Shown piece after piece: positions 6,401 to 16,632 of a stretch of DNA of 64,000 bases. How positions within the stretch are numbered: position 1 is the stretch's first letter; the number at the start of each line of letters is the position of its first letter. Under the pieces are notes generated by a model. That model was not told the DNA's origin. It worked only from the letters and a program-made list of their open reading frames with translations, and ran no database searches. This stretch comes from ZC4RG42 sp003242425 (lineage in GTDB: Bacteria; Pseudomonadota; Gammaproteobacteria; Burkholderiales; SG8-39), in NCBI GenBank assembly GCA_937907425.1, contig CALCIE010000029.1, forward strand, positions 9,325 to 73,324, in the 5' to 3' direction. Position numbers and translations under genes: made by a program.

Positions 6401-8071
6401 TTAGAACAACCCGACGACCTTACCGTCGACCAGGTCGATCTTCTCCGCGGACGGCACTTTCGGCAGACCCGGCATGGTCATGATGTCGCCGCAGATCATG
6501 ACGATGAACTCCGCACCGGCCGCCAGGCGCACTTCGCGGATGTTGACGGTGTGGCCCGAGGGCGCACCGCGCAGGTTCGGATCGGTGGAGAAGGAGTACT
6601 GCGTCTTCGCCACGCAGATCGGGTAGTGGCCGTAGCCTTCGTCCTGCAGCTTCTTGATCTGGTTGCGCACCTTCGAGTCGGCGGTGATGTCGGCCGCGCC
6701 GTAGATCTTGGTGGCGATGGTCTTCATCTTCTCCCACAGCGGGGCGTTCTCGTCGTACACGAACTTGAAGTTGTTCTCGCCCTTCTCAATGAGCTCGACC
6801 ACCGTCTTCGCCAGGTCGACGGCGCCCTTGCCGCCTTCCGCCCAGTGACGCGCCACCACGACCGGCACGCCCATCTGCGACATCTTGCGCTTGAGCAGAT
6901 CGAGTTCGGCCTCGGTGTCGAAGGTGAAGTTGTTGATCGACACCACGCAGGGCAGACCGTAGTGGTTCTGCACGTTGTAGACGTGGCGCTCCAGGTTGGC
7001 GATGCCCTTCTCGAGCGCGGCCAGGTTCTCCTTGTTGACTTCCTTGACGTCGACGCCGCCGTGGAACTTCAGCGCGCGCAGGGTCGCGACGATCACCACC
7101 GCGTCAGGACGCAGACCCGACTTGCGGCACTTGATGTCGATGAACTTCTCGGCGCCGAGGTCCGCACCGAAGCCGGCTTCGGTCACGACGTAGTCGGCCA
7201 GTTTCAGCGCGGTCTTGGTGGCGATCACGGAGTTGCAGCCGTGCGCGATGTTGGCGAACGGACCGCCGTGGATGAACGCGGGGTTGTTCTCCAGCGTCTG
7301 CACCAGGTTCGGCTTGAAGGCATCCTTCAGCAGGACGGTCATCGCGCCGTGAGCGTTCAGTTGACGCGCCGTGACCGGCTTCTGGTCGCGGGTATAGCCG
7401 ACGACGATGTTGCCCAGACGGTTCTTCAGGTCTTCCAGCGAGTTCGCCAGGCAGAAGATCGCCATCACTTCGGAGGCCACGACGATGTCGAAGCCATCCT
7501 CACGCGGATAGCCGTTGCCCGGGCCGCCCAGCGAGTTGACGATCTGGCGCAGCGCGCGGTCGTTCATGTCCAGCACGCGCTTCCAGGTGATGCGACGCAC
7601 ATCGATCCCCAGCTCGTTGCCGTGGTGGATGTGGTTGTCGATCATCGCGGCCAGCAGGTTGTTGGCCAGCTGGATGGCGTTGAAGTCGCCCGTGAAGTGC
7701 AGGTTGATGTCCTCCATCGGCACGACTTGGGCGTAGCCGCCACCGGCCGCGCCGCCCTTCATGCCGAACACCGGACCCAGGGACGGTTCACGCAGGCAGA
7801 TGACCGCTTTCTTGCCGATCGCGTTCAGCGCGTCGCCCAGACCCACGGTGGTGGTCGTCTTGCCTTCGCCCGCGGGCGTGGGGCTGATCGCCGTCACCAG
7901 GATCAGTTTGCCGTCCTTCTTGTCCTTGAGCGAGTCAACGAACTCGAGCGAGACCTTGGCCTTGTAGTGGCCGTAGGGCTCGAGGTGCTCGTCGGGAATC
8001 CCAAGCTTTTGCGCCACTTCCGTGATGCGCTTCATCTTAGCTGCCTGGGCGATTTCGATATCTGAAGGCAT
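6401..8071 (-). CDS. fhs: Formate-tetrahydrofolate ligase
   Basis: A 556-residue ATP-dependent ligase that joins formate to tetrahydrofolate to give 10-formyl-THF, full length for the family. The P-loop TPAGEGKT is at residues 65-72. The family strings EPSLGPVFGMKGGAAGGGYAQ and FTGDFNAI follow, and the C-terminal EFIVMICGDIMTMPGLPK closes the protein. In an oxalate-degrading cell it would feed oxalate-derived formate into C1 biosynthesis (serine, purines). It lies between the formate dehydrogenase and terC units, with its own terminator and its own Crp/Fnr-type promoter. Confidence 0.97.
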   Translation of the reverse strand: MPSDIEIAQAAKMKRITEVAQKLGIPDEHLEPYGHYKAKVSLEFVDSLKDKKDGKLILVTAISPTPAGEGKTTTTVGLGDALNAIGKKAVICLREPSLGPVFGMKGGAAGGGYAQVVPMEDINLHFTGDFNAIQLANNLLAAMIDNHIHHGNELGIDVRRITWKRVLDMNDRALRQIVNSLGGPGNGYPREDGFDIVVASEVMAIFCLANSLEDLKNRLGNIVVGYTRDQKPVTARQLNAHGAMTVLLKDAFKPNLVQTLENNPAFIHGGPFANIAHGCNSVIATKTALKLADYVVTEAGFGADLGAEKFIDIKCRKSGLRPDAVVIVATLRALKFHGGVDVKEVNKENLAALEKGIANLERHVYNVQNHYGLPCVVSINNFTFDTEAELDLLKRKMSQMGVPVVVARHWAEGGKGAVDLAKTVVELIEKGENNFKFVYDENAPLWEKMKTIATKIYGAADITADSKVRNQIKKLQDEGYGHYPICVAKTQYSFSTDPNLRGAPSGHTVNIREVRLAAGAEFIVMICGDIMTMPGLPKVPSAEKIDLVDGKVVGLF

Positions 8072-8144
8072 TACCTTGTCTCCTGGAATTCTTAGTCGCT
8101 AAAAAAGGATAACGGCCATGCTCTGGCCGCATCAGAACCGGCGA

Positions 8145-8187
8145 AATATAGGCGGTGGGGGGAAGGCGCCACATTGACGAGCATCAA
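8145..8187 (-). promoter_or_regulatory. Class II Crp/Fnr-type promoter of fhs
   Basis: ATTGAC-GAGC-ATCAAT carries the core TTGAC-N4-ATCAA at 8174-8187. The minus-strand -10 hexamer TATATT (8150-8145) is centred 33 bp away. It sits downstream of the fdh terminator, so it belongs to fhs. The predicted start is near 8138, leaving a leader of about 67 bases. Confidence 0.78.
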
Positions 8188-8201
8188 TAGATGCCCGCCC
8201 C

Positions 8202-8236
8202 TCGAAAGCAAAACCCCGGTCGCGAGGACCGGGGTT
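8202..8236 (-). terminator. Intrinsic terminator of the formate dehydrogenase operon
   Basis: Stem AACCCCGGTC-CTCGC-GACCGGGGTT (8236-8212, minus strand) is followed by TTGCTTTC, 21 bp after the fdhA stop. The 10-bp GC-rich stem and T-rich tail are classical. Confidence 0.85.
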
Positions 8237-8257
8237 CGGCTTGCACGGCTGTGCGTC

Positions 8258-11059
8258 TTAGGCGACCGCCAGCGCCTGCCCGCCGCCGTAGCTCAAGCGC
8301 TGCGGCTTCTCGCCGCCGGCGGTCACCTTGACCGCGCAGTACTTGAACTCCGGAATCTTGCCGAACGGGTCGAGCACCGGGTTGGTGAGCTTGTTCGCCG
8401 CCGCTTCGTAGTAGCAGAAGGGGATGAACACCGCGCCGCGCGGCGTGCCCTCGTCCATGCGGACATAGAGCGAGATCTGGCCGCGGCGCGAAGCCACCGT
8501 GATGATGTCGCCGGGCTTGACGCCCAGTTGGGCGATGTCGAGCGGGTGCATCGACGCCACCGGCTCCGGCTCCAGCGCGTCCAGCACGCCGGAACGGCGG
8601 GTCATCGACCCGGTATGCCAGTGCTCCAGCTGACGGCCGGTGATGAGCACCATCGGGTACTCGTTGTCCGGACGTTCGGCCGCCGGCAGCAGGTCGGCGG
8701 GGACCAGCTTGGCCTTGCCGGTGACGGTCGGGAAGGTGTTGGTGAAGATCACCGGCTCGCCCGGATCGCCCTCGTTCGGGCACGGGTACACCACCGCGGA
8801 GTCGCGCTCCAGGCGCTCCCAGGTGATGCCGCGGATCGAGTCCATGGCCTGGCGCATCTCGTTGAACACTTCCTTGGGATGCGTGTAGGTCCACGGCAGG
8901 CCCAGACGCTTGGCCATCTCGACGATGATCCAGAAGTCCTCGCGCGCGTCGCCGGGCGGGGTCAACGCCGGGCGGCCGAGCTGGACGGTCCGGTCGGTGT
9001 TGGTCACCGTGCCGAGCTTCTCGGGCCAGGCGGTGGCCGGCAGCACCACGTCGGCAAGATAGGCCGTCTCGGTCAGGAAGATGTCCTGCACCACCAGATG
9101 CTCGAGCTTGGCCAGACCTTCGCGGGCATGGTCGGCCTCAGGGTCGGACATCGCGGGGTTCTCGCCCATGATGTACATACCCTTGATCTTGCCGTCGCAG
9201 GCGGCGTTGATGACTTCCACCACCGTCAGGCCGGGTTTGGGATCCAGCTCCATGCCCCACAGCTTCTCGAAGCGCGTCTTGGCCTCGGGGTTGTCCACGC
9301 GCTGGTAGTCCGGGTAGACCATCGGGATCAGACCCGAGTCGGACGCGCCCTGCACGTTGTTCTGGCCGCGCAGCGGGTGCAGGCCCGTGCCCGGACGGCC
9401 GATCTGGCCGGTAATCATGGCCAGCGCGATCAGGCAGCGCACGTTGTCCGTACCGTGGGTGTGCTGCGACACGCCCATGCCCCACAGGATCATCGACGCC
9501 TTGGAGGTCGCGTACAGACGCGCCACCTCGCGGATGGTGTCGGCCGGGATGCCGCAGATCGGCGCCATCGCCTCGGGCGTGAACTTCTGGACGTTCTCCT
9601 TGATCGCCTCGTAGTTCAGCGTGCGGGTCTTGATGAACTCCTCGTTCACCAGGCCTTCGGTGACGATGACGTTCAGCATGGCGTTCAGCAGCGCCACGTC
9701 GGTGGACGGGTTGAACTGCAGCACGTAGGTCGCGTGGCGCGCCAGGTCGGTGCGGCGCGGGTCGGCGACGATCAGCTTGGCGCCTCGCTTGGCCGCGTTC
9801 TTGATCCAGGTCGCTGCGACCGGGTGGTTCACCGTCGGGTTGGCGCCGATGACGATGATGACCTCGGCCTTCTCGACGTCGCGCACGGGGTTGGACACAG
9901 CACCCGAGCCGATGCCTTCCAGCAGCGCCGCAACGCTCGAGGCGTGGCACAGTCGCGTGCAGTGGTCGACGTTGTTCGAGCGGAAGCCGGTGCGGACCAG
10001 CTTCTGGAACAGGTAGGCCTCTTCGTTGGTGCCCTTGGCGGAACCGAAGCCGGCCAGCGCCGAGGGGCCATCGCGGTCGAGGATCTTCTTCAGGCCGCCG
10101 GCGGCAAAGTCGAGCGCCTCTTCCCAGGTCGCCTCACGGAAGACCTCGTGCCACTTGTCGGGATCGACCACGAAGTCCTTGGTCTTGGGCACACCGGGCT
10201 TGCGGATCAGCGGCTTGGTCAGACGGTGCTTGTGATGCACGTAATCGAAGCCGTAGCGGCCCTTCACGCACAGGCGCGACTCGTTCGCGGGACCGCCGCG
10301 GCCCTGCACGTAGATGATCTTGTTGTTGCGGACGTGGTAGGTGAGCTGACAGCCGACGCCGCAGAACGGGCAGACGGAGTCGACTTTCTTGTCCACCTCC
10401 ATGAGGCCGACGTCGCGCGCGGGCATGAGCGCGCCGGTCGGGCAGGCCTGTACGCATTCGCCGCAGGCGACGCAGGTCGAGGCGCCCATGGGGTCGTCCA
10501 GGTCAAAGACGATCTTGGAATGCTCGCCGCGGTAGGCGTAGCCGATCACGTCGTTGACCTGCTCTTCACGGCAGGCGCGCACGCAGCGCGTGCACTGGAT
10601 GCAGGCGTCGAGGTTGACCGACATCGCCGGATGCGACAGGTCGGCCCGCGGCTGCTGGCGCGCGGGGAAACGCGGTTCGCCCACGCCGAGTTTCTTGGCC
10701 CAGAGGTCCAGTTCCGAATTGAGCGTATAGCGCGTCTCCGGCTGGTCGGACAGGAGCAGCTCCAGCACCATCTTCTGGGCCGAGACCGCCCGCTCGGAGT
10801 CAGTAACCACTTCCATGCCGTCCTTCGGATAGCGGCAGCAGGAAGGAGCCAGCACGCGCTCGCCCTTGATCTCCACCACACAGGCGCGGCAGTTGCCGTC
10901 GGGGCGGTAGCCTTCCTTGTAGCAGAGATGCGGAATCTCGATCCCGTACTGCTTGGCCGTCTGGATGATCGTCTCGTCGGCACGGCCGATCACCGTCTTG
11001 CCGTTGATCTTGAACTCGACGGGCAGGGCCGCGACTTCCTGTTTGCTGATTGCTGTCAT
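8258..11059 (-). CDS. NAD-dependent formate dehydrogenase, catalytic (alpha) subunit
   Basis: A 933-residue soluble Mo/W-bis-MGD enzyme subunit oxidising formate to CO2. The N-terminal NuoG-like [2Fe-2S] ferredoxin domain has C46, C57, C60 and C74/C75. It is followed by a two-[4Fe-4S] segment (CIQCTRCVRAC and CVACGECVQACP) and the CPFCGVGC cluster of the catalytic domain. The metal-ligand Cys lies in DHCTRLCHASS with the conserved neighbouring His, as in FdsA and FdhF-type enzymes, so Cys and not selenocysteine is used. There is no Tat or Sec signal, so it is cytoplasmic. The fused diaphorase subunit is 10 bp upstream in the same operon. The pairing of a roughly 930-residue alpha with a fused beta resembles Methylobacterium FDH1. 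Whether Mo or W is used is unknown. Confidence 0.95.
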   Translation of the reverse strand: MTAISKQEVAALPVEFKINGKTVIGRADETIIQTAKQYGIEIPHLCYKEGYRPDGNCRACVVEIKGERVLAPSCCRYPKDGMEVVTDSERAVSAQKMVLELLLSDQPETRYTLNSELDLWAKKLGVGEPRFPARQQPRADLSHPAMSVNLDACIQCTRCVRACREEQVNDVIGYAYRGEHSKIVFDLDDPMGASTCVACGECVQACPTGALMPARDVGLMEVDKKVDSVCPFCGVGCQLTYHVRNNKIIYVQGRGGPANESRLCVKGRYGFDYVHHKHRLTKPLIRKPGVPKTKDFVVDPDKWHEVFREATWEEALDFAAGGLKKILDRDGPSALAGFGSAKGTNEEAYLFQKLVRTGFRSNNVDHCTRLCHASSVAALLEGIGSGAVSNPVRDVEKAEVIIVIGANPTVNHPVAATWIKNAAKRGAKLIVADPRRTDLARHATYVLQFNPSTDVALLNAMLNVIVTEGLVNEEFIKTRTLNYEAIKENVQKFTPEAMAPICGIPADTIREVARLYATSKASMILWGMGVSQHTHGTDNVRCLIALAMITGQIGRPGTGLHPLRGQNNVQGASDSGLIPMVYPDYQRVDNPEAKTRFEKLWGMELDPKPGLTVVEVINAACDGKIKGMYIMGENPAMSDPEADHAREGLAKLEHLVVQDIFLTETAYLADVVLPATAWPEKLGTVTNTDRTVQLGRPALTPPGDAREDFWIIVEMAKRLGLPWTYTHPKEVFNEMRQAMDSIRGITWERLERDSAVVYPCPNEGDPGEPVIFTNTFPTVTGKAKLVPADLLPAAERPDNEYPMVLITGRQLEHWHTGSMTRRSGVLDALEPEPVASMHPLDIAQLGVKPGDIITVASRRGQISLYVRMDEGTPRGAVFIPFCYYEAAANKLTNPVLDPFGKIPEFKYCAVKVTAGGEKPQRLSYGGGQALAVA

Positions 11060-11069
11060 AGGGTCACCC

Positions 11070-12797
11070 TTACGCCAATTCGTTCGGGAAGTACTTCATT
11101 ACGCACAGGACAGGGTTCGGCGCCGCCTGCCCGAGGCCACAGATGGATGCGTCCATCATGGCCGTCGAAAGTTCCTTCAGCAGCTCCTGATCCCACTTCT
11201 CGGCTTCCATCAGCTTGACCGCCTTGGCCGTGCCCACGCGGCAGGGCGTGCACTGGCCGCAAGACTCGTCGGCGAAGAAGCGCATGATGTTGCGAGCGGC
11301 CATCTTGGCACTATCCTTGTCCGACAGGACGACCACCGCAGCGGAGCCGATGAAGCAGCCGTACTCGTTCAGAGTGTCGAAGTCCAGCGGAATGTCGCCC
11401 ATCGACGCCGGCAGGATGCCGCCGGAGGCGCCGCCCGGCAGGTAGCCGTAGAAGGTGTGGCCATCCTGCATGCCGCCGCAGTACTCCTCGATGAGCTCCT
11501 TGATGGTGATGCCCGCCGGCGCGAGATGCACGCCCGGCTTCTTCACCCGGCCGCTGACCGAGAAGGAACGCAGGCCCTTGCGGCCGTGGCGGCCGTGGCT
11601 GCTGAACCACTCGGGACCTTTTTCCTGGATGTCGCGCACCCAGAACAGCGTCTCCATGTTGTGCTCAAGGGTCGGCCGGCCGAACAGACCGACTTCCGCC
11701 ACATAGGGCGGACGCAGGCGCGGTTCGCCGCGCTTGCCCTCGATCGACTCGATCATCGCGGACTCCTCGCCGCAGATGTAGGCACCGGCCCCGCGCCGCA
11801 GCTGGATCGGCGGCAGCGGGAAGTCGGCCTTCTCGGTGAGGTTCTTGAGCTCTTGCTGCAGGATCTCGCGGCAGCCGTGATACTCGTCGCGCAGATAGAT
11901 GTAGACCTCGGCAATGCCTACCGCCCACGCGGCAACCAGCATGCCTTCCAGGAAGCGGTGCGGATCGCGTTCGAGGTAGTAGCGGTCCTTGAAGGTACCC
12001 GGCTCGCCCTCGTCGATGTTCACAGCCATCAACCGCGGTTCGGGCTGCGAGGAGACGATGCGCCACTTGCGCCCCGCCGGGAAGCCGGCGCCGCCCAGGC
12101 CGCGCAAGCCGGAGTGCTCCATCTTGGCAATGACCGTCTCGCGGTCCACGTGCCCTTCCAGGCAGTCCTTGATGAGCTTGTAGCCACCGTTCTTGACGTA
12201 TTCGTCGAAGCCGATGTGACCGGGGGTGATGATCTTCAGATCCGGGTGCGAGCCGGAGCCGTGCTTGACGGCCTTCTCCTGCACCAGCTTCTGCACCTTC
12301 TCCACGGTCGCATGCGGCACCGGGTTCTGACCCACCACCGCGACCGGCGCGGTCTCGCAGCGGCCCACGCAGGGCGCGCGCAGCACGCGCACTTCCTTGC
12401 CGAGGATCTGCGGGAGCTTGGCGAGCAGCTCGTTCGCCCCCGCCATCTCACAGGACAGCGATTCGCAGACGCGCACCGTGATCGCGGGCGGCGCATCCTC
12501 GCCGTCCTTCACCACGTCGAAATGGTGGTAGAAGGTCGCGACCTCGTACACCTCGGACATCGCCAGCTTCATTTCGTGCGCGAGCGCGACGAGGTGACGA
12601 TCGGACAGACAGCCGTAATGATCCTGGATCTTGTGCAGATGCTCGATCAGCAGGTCGCGCCGGCGCGACTCGTTACCCAGCAGCGCCTGCACTTCGGCCA
12701 GGGCCTGGGGATCGGGGCGGCGACCTTTCAACGTCGGCCGCACTTTGATGGGCACGAGAGGAATGGGTTGCGAATTGCCGCGATAGCGGTCGTTCAT
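11070..12797 (-). CDS. Formate dehydrogenase beta subunit, NuoE-NuoF fusion (NADH-forming diaphorase)
   Basis: A 575-residue protein. The N-terminal NuoE/thioredoxin-like domain (about 1-180) binds [2Fe-2S] through CESLSC and CVGRC. The NuoF domain follows with GLRGLGGAGFPAGRKW (NADH/FMN), CGEESAMIESIEGKRG and the [4Fe-4S] motif ESCGQCTPCR with a last Cys in SICGLGQ. It passes formate-derived electrons to NAD+. The fusion equals fdsG plus fdsB of other bacteria. An open frame extends to 12920, but that part contains the Crp/Fnr palindrome and -10. The ATG at 12797 (MNDRYRG), with AGAGG upstream, is the start. No fdsC, fdsD or fdhD gene is next to it here. Confidence 0.94.
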   Translation of the reverse strand: MNDRYRGNSQPIPLVPIKVRPTLKGRRPDPQALAEVQALLGNESRRRDLLIEHLHKIQDHYGCLSDRHLVALAHEMKLAMSEVYEVATFYHHFDVVKDGEDAPPAITVRVCESLSCEMAGANELLAKLPQILGKEVRVLRAPCVGRCETAPVAVVGQNPVPHATVEKVQKLVQEKAVKHGSGSHPDLKIITPGHIGFDEYVKNGGYKLIKDCLEGHVDRETVIAKMEHSGLRGLGGAGFPAGRKWRIVSSQPEPRLMAVNIDEGEPGTFKDRYYLERDPHRFLEGMLVAAWAVGIAEVYIYLRDEYHGCREILQQELKNLTEKADFPLPPIQLRRGAGAYICGEESAMIESIEGKRGEPRLRPPYVAEVGLFGRPTLEHNMETLFWVRDIQEKGPEWFSSHGRHGRKGLRSFSVSGRVKKPGVHLAPAGITIKELIEEYCGGMQDGHTFYGYLPGGASGGILPASMGDIPLDFDTLNEYGCFIGSAAVVVLSDKDSAKMAARNIMRFFADESCGQCTPCRVGTAKAVKLMEAEKWDQELLKELSTAMMDASICGLGQAAPNPVLCVMKYFPNELA

Positions 12798-12874
12798 ATT
12801 AAGCCTCTTTCCGGTCACGGTTTCCGCGGCTGAAGCCTTGGTGGTTCTTTGACCGACGGGATTGAAATCAGGAA

Positions 12875-12917
12875 ATTCTAGCGATTCGACATTGCGCCTA
12901 CGATTGACCCCTGTCAA
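12875..12917 (-). promoter_or_regulatory. Class II Crp/Fnr-type promoter of the formate dehydrogenase operon
   Basis: TTGAC-CCCT-GTCAA lies at 12904-12917, with perfect 5-bp arms. The minus-strand -10 hexamer TAGAAT (12880-12875) is centred exactly 33 bp away. The predicted start is near 12868, about 70 bases before the beta-subunit ATG. Confidence 0.78.
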
Positions 12918-13117
12918 CAATAGGAGGCTCGAACACCAACCGATCCGGACTGAAGAAAGCCGAACCTAAAGGGCGCCCATGACAGAGGCGAGCCGGGAGT
13001 TTACCACCAAGCTATATGGCGGCGTCCCACCGTGCCCAAGAGGAAGCAATGATCTATTAATTACTTTCCTCGATAACCGTTCCGATGGGCATCGGCCGGC
13101 ATATCGGAGGCGAGGCG

Positions 13118-14047
13118 CTAGCCGGCGCGTTGGAGGAACGCCAACAGCTGCTCGTTGAATGCCGCGGGCATTTCGAGGCTGGCGAGATGCCCCGCACCGG
13201 GCACGACGCGCTTCTCCGCCCCCGCTTCGCGCACCAGCGCGTCGGCCATGAGATGGAAATCCGGCATGTCGTACTCGCCCACCAGGGCGAGCACCGGGCC
13301 GCGCAGTTGAGCGAGCCGTTTGACGACCGGCGGGTCGAGCGTCCGCGCCGGATCCTGATGGATGAAATGCCAGCCGCTGTAGTCGGCCACCATGCGGCGC
13401 AGCCGCGCATAGACCGCGTCGTTGCCGCGCGCGATGGCGAACACCGGATGCGCCAGCCAGGCCGCCTTGGCTGCGGCCACGTCCTTGCGCTGCCCTGCGG
13501 CGATCACAGGCGCGTAGGAATTCAGCAACTCCTTGGACCATTCCCAGCCGCCGAGCACCGCATCGGCCAACGCGAGCGACCGCCACTGACCGGGATACGA
13601 GACCGCGTAGTCGAGCGCCAAGCGCCCCCCCATGGATGCTCCCACGAGATGCGGCCTATCGACGCCGAGCTGCGCGAGCAGCGCGCGCAGATCCTCGACA
13701 TGCGAATAGGGCACGCCTTCCGCAGGCAGGCTCGAGCGGCCGAAGCCGCGCGCGTCGTAAGCGATGAGGCGGTAACGTCCGGCGAGCGCTTCGAACTGCG
13801 GCGCCCACATACGGGTGTCGAGCGTGAAGGCGTGCAGCAGGATGACGGGATCGCCGCTGCCCGCCGCTTCGTAGTAGAGCCGGCCGCCGTCCACCTCGAC
13901 GTAACCGGTTTCGCGCGATGCGCCGCCCAGAAGCGCGCCGGGACCGGCGCAGCCGCCGAGCAGAAGCGAAAAGCCGGCGGCGGTCAGAAACCGCCGCCGG
14001 CTATCGCATTGGCTGGGTTGATGAGTGTGCCGATCGATCGTGTTCAA
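13118..14047 (-). CDS. Alpha/beta hydrolase, predicted Tat-exported lipoprotein
   Basis: A 309-residue protein of the alpha/beta hydrolase fold. The N-terminus has an SRRRFL twin-arginine motif (residues 16-21), a hydrophobic stretch and a lipobox LLGGC with Cys33, so it is predicted to be a Tat-dependent lipoprotein in the cell envelope. The oxyanion HG-like strand is HAFTLDTRMW. The nucleophile elbow is VGASMGG (Ser), with a likely acid in the EYDMPD region and the His in GAGHLAS. The substrate is unknown. It stands alone between the fdh promoter and sucD, with no Crp/Fnr-type site of its own, so it is probably not part of the C1 regulon. Confidence 0.82.
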   Translation of the reverse strand: MNTIDRHTHQPSQCDSRRRFLTAAGFSLLLGGCAGPGALLGGASRETGYVEVDGGRLYYEAAGSGDPVILLHAFTLDTRMWAPQFEALAGRYRLIAYDARGFGRSSLPAEGVPYSHVEDLRALLAQLGVDRPHLVGASMGGRLALDYAVSYPGQWRSLALADAVLGGWEWSKELLNSYAPVIAAGQRKDVAAAKAAWLAHPVFAIARGNDAVYARLRRMVADYSGWHFIHQDPARTLDPPVVKRLAQLRGPVLALVGEYDMPDFHLMADALVREAGAEKRVVPGAGHLASLEMPAAFNEQLLAFLQRAG

Positions 14048-14255
14048 CGTGAGGCCGTCTGTGCGCTACCTAGCTTCCGTCACCGTTCGGTCGGACTCCC
14101 AGCTCCAACCACCCTCCTCCGGGTTCTGGCCAGTCCGACTGAAGTCGCAGTATGGCGCGCCGGCTACCGGGAATACAGTCGTGCGGACAAAGATTCACAA
14201 CCGCCCGGCGCAATCGCCGTACCGCGAACTTCAACCGGATGGTATTCGATCGGGA

Positions 14256-14289
14256 AAGAAAAAAGGGCGCACACTGCGGCGCGCCCTTT
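14256..14289 (-). terminator. Intrinsic terminator of sucCD
   Basis: Stem AAAGGGCGC / GCGCCCTTT (14289-14281 with 14270-14262, minus strand) is followed by TTTCTTTCCC. It lies just downstream of the sucD stop. Confidence 0.85.
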
Positions 14290-14298
14290 GTCGTCTGC

Positions 14299-15201
14299 TT
14301 AGGCCTTCTTGAGGACTTCGGCCACCAGCTTGCCCATCTCACCAGGGTTGCGCGTGGTACGGATACCGCACGCTTCCATGATTTCGAGCTTCTCCTGGGC
14401 CGTGCCCTTGCCGCCGGAGATGATCGCACCGGCGTGGCCCATGCGTTTTCCGGGCGGCGCGGTGACACCGGCGATGAAGCCGACGACCGGCTTCTTCATG
14501 TTGTCCTTCACCCACAGCGCGGCGGTTTCCTCGTCGGAACCGCCGATCTCGCCGACCATGATCACCGCGTCGGTGTCGGGATCGTCGTTGAACATCTTCA
14601 GCACGTCGATGTGCTTCAGACCGTTCACCGGGTCACCGCCGATGCCGACGACGGTGGACTGACCGAAGCCGTACTCGGCCAGCTGGCTGGCGGCTTCGTA
14701 CGTCAGCGTACCGGAGCGGGACACCACGCCGATGCGGCCCTTGCGATGGATGTGGCCGGGCATGATGCCGATCTTGATTTCGTCGGGCGTGATCAGGCCG
14801 GGGCAGTTCGGGCCGAGCAGCAGGGTTTCCTTGCCGCCCTTGGCGACCTTCTCCTTCATCTTGTTGCGCACGACGATCATGTCGCGCACCGGGATGCCCT
14901 CGGTGATACAGATCACCAGATCCAGATCGGCCTCGACGGCTTCCCAGATGGCGGCGGCCGCGCCTGCCGGCGGCACGTAGATCACGGACACGGTCGCGCC
15001 GGTGGCTTCCTTGGCTTCCTTCACCGAAGCGTAGATCGGGATGCCCTCGAAGTCGGTGCCGGCCTTGGTCGGATGCACGCCGGCGACGAAGCAGTTCTTG
15101 CCGTTGGCATAGTCACGGCACATGCGGGTGTGGAACTGGCCCGTCTTACCGGTGATGCCTTGGGTGATGACTTTGGTGTCTTTGTTGATGAGGATCGACA
15201 T
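14299..15201 (-). CDS. sucD: Succinyl-CoA synthetase alpha subunit
   Basis: A 300-residue CoA-binding/NAD-like alpha subunit. The N-terminus MSILINKDTKVITQGITGK is the CoA-binding Rossmann part. The phosphohistidine loop is in MGHAGAIISGG near residue 250, and GPNCPGLITP and SRSGTLTYEA are typical. The sequence is closer to betaproteobacterial SucD than to malate-CoA ligase MtkB, judged by CITEGIP and GPNCPG. It lies 12 bp downstream of sucC, translated from the same mRNA. In this setting it could regenerate succinyl-CoA used as a CoA donor for oxalate, besides its TCA role. Confidence 0.95.
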   Translation of the reverse strand: MSILINKDTKVITQGITGKTGQFHTRMCRDYANGKNCFVAGVHPTKAGTDFEGIPIYASVKEAKEATGATVSVIYVPPAGAAAAIWEAVEADLDLVICITEGIPVRDMIVVRNKMKEKVAKGGKETLLLGPNCPGLITPDEIKIGIMPGHIHRKGRIGVVSRSGTLTYEAASQLAEYGFGQSTVVGIGGDPVNGLKHIDVLKMFNDDPDTDAVIMVGEIGGSDEETAALWVKDNMKKPVVGFIAGVTAPPGKRMGHAGAIISGGKGTAQEKLEIMEACGIRTTRNPGEMGKLVAEVLKKA

Positions 15202-15213
15202 GTTCCTCGCTCC

Positions 15214-16380
<1,167 letters not shown>

Positions 16381-16404
16381 CGCACCCCCTTGGTGTAGCA
16401 CGCG

Positions 16405-16447
16405 AGTGTGGAAGATGCCGCAGGGATGCGGCATTGACTGAAATCAA
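16405..16447 (-). promoter_or_regulatory. Class II Crp/Fnr-type promoter of sucCD
   Basis: CATTGAC-TGAA-ATCAAGC has the core TTGAC-N4-ATCAA at 16434-16447. The hexamer at the predicted -10 position (33 bp centre to centre) is CACACT, which keeps only three of six consensus bases, so it is the weakest of the five promoters. It lies in the gap shared with glpK, but no -10 is found at the right distance on the glpK side. Confidence 0.6.
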
Positions 16448-16632
16448 GCTAAATCTTTTGCGCGCCGCAAAGAAACGCACGGACGAGCCGCAAAAAGACT
16501 CAGCAAGACCGGAAAGGCGCGGAGTTTAGCACGCGGACGCGCCGCGGCGTTGATCTGCGCGAAGCACGGGCGGCCGGACCGGCCGCCAAGCCGCGCACTA
16601 CAATGGGCGACGGCGTGACCGGAGGAGGCATG

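Noticed and set aside
8174..11218. 1014-codon plus-strand frame opposite the formate dehydrogenase subunit
   Set aside because: It has the same shadow composition (Arg/His/Asp/Val). The opposite strand encodes a complete enzyme with all metal ligands, and the frame begins inside the fhs Crp/Fnr site.
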